Positions 63,806-64,000 of a DNA stretch of 64,000 bases are shown one piece after another. Position 1 is the stretch's first letter, and each line of letters starts with the position of its first letter. This DNA is from Pseudochelatococcus contaminans. GTDB lineage: Bacteria > Pseudomonadota > Alphaproteobacteria > Rhizobiales > Beijerinckiaceae. The notes under the pieces are model-generated. The model saw nothing but the letters and a program-made list of their open reading frames with translations. It ran no database searches and had not been told where the DNA came from. The stretch is from NCBI RefSeq assembly GCF_014195635.1, contig NZ_JACICC010000001.1, positions 620,001 to 684,000 of the forward strand. Direction: 5' to 3'. The position numbers and the translations under genes are program-made.

Positions 63806-64000
63806 GTGTTGATCCTGCTCGCTCTGATCTGGTTCGTGGGGAGCGGCGGCTCTTCCATGCCGAGGGTTGTGCTCGCCTCGTTCCCCGGGCTTTTCGGGTC
63901 CGGAGAACCTTTTTCCGATGTATCAAGTTCCTGCCGTGAGCCGGCGCTTGCGACATTGTGCATCCATATGGCAGCCATGCGTGCTTTGCCTTTCCCCGTG
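63806..64000 (+). CDS. Possible start of a gene running off the right edge
   Basis: A frame opening at GTG 63806 (MLILLALIWFVGSGGSS after the start codon) stays open to the end of the window, 65 codons. The first 13 residues form a hydrophobic segment like a signal or membrane anchor. There is no strong ribosome binding site, the remaining residues are not distinctive, and the frame may be chance. Confidence 0.2.
   Translation, partial: MLILLALIWFVGSGGSSMPRVVLASFPGLFGSGEPFSDVSSSCREPALATLCIHMAAMRALPFPV

Overview
The window is a chromosomal segment of a GC-rich alphaproteobacterium, most likely of the Hyphomicrobiales (Rhizobiales). The evidence is the gene order nuoI-J-K-L-M-N, birA (without a DNA-binding domain), rnj, DUF1467, proS (short form lacking the editing insertion) and lolC/E-lolD, together with an HWE-kinase bacteriophytochrome and BMP-type and Dpp-type ABC transporters. 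The genus cannot be fixed from the sequence alone.

Layout. 1-9461: end of the complex I operon, with birA, ribonuclease J and a DUF1467 membrane protein in the same run. 9462-9846: a palindromic repeat copy and a possible 47-aa minus-strand gene with its own ribosome binding site and terminator. 10094-13460: proS and the lipoprotein-release transporter lolC/E-lolD, facing a PtsN-like IIA protein. 14505-19112: trmJ, murI, rpsD and the convergent translational GTPase typA. 19423-26880: a Cache-domain chemoreceptor, pdxH, a lipoprotein, a DnaJ-like chaperone, fabI, a phosphoglycerate-mutase-family enzyme, a hydratase and tRNA-Ile2(CAU). 27194-31941: a complete BMP-family (nucleoside-type) ABC importer. 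32054-37100: a transporter-fused hybrid histidine kinase and a DHA2 drug exporter. 37575-42369: a Dpp-type ABC importer whose two ATPases are fused. 42444-44685: a MarR regulator, a FabF-like synthase and an OsmC-like protein.

44696-50061 is a tight minus-strand sugar cassette: a sucrose-phosphate-synthase-like transferase fused to a HAD phosphatase, a two-domain glycosyltransferase fusion, and a GT4 transferase. 50294-53469 is a red-light sensing pair: a heme oxygenase making biliverdin, convergent with a bacteriophytochrome. 53693-60110 is a five-gene run with every junction overlapping: a Crp/Fnr-type regulator, then the ligase-associated DNA repair set (exonuclease, ATP-dependent DNA ligase, DEXH helicase, PdeM phosphoesterase).

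60360-63220 differs sharply from everything else. It is AT-rich, and it carries one 866-aa protein I cannot assign, with a run of ten G inside codons 82-85, so the gene could be switched by slippage. Its left edge has a 14-bp perfect inverted repeat that shares its first 15 bases with a degenerate copy at 9462. Its right side borders about 600 bases of GC-rich DNA with no intact gene. This is the best candidate in the window for an undescribed, horizontally acquired function.
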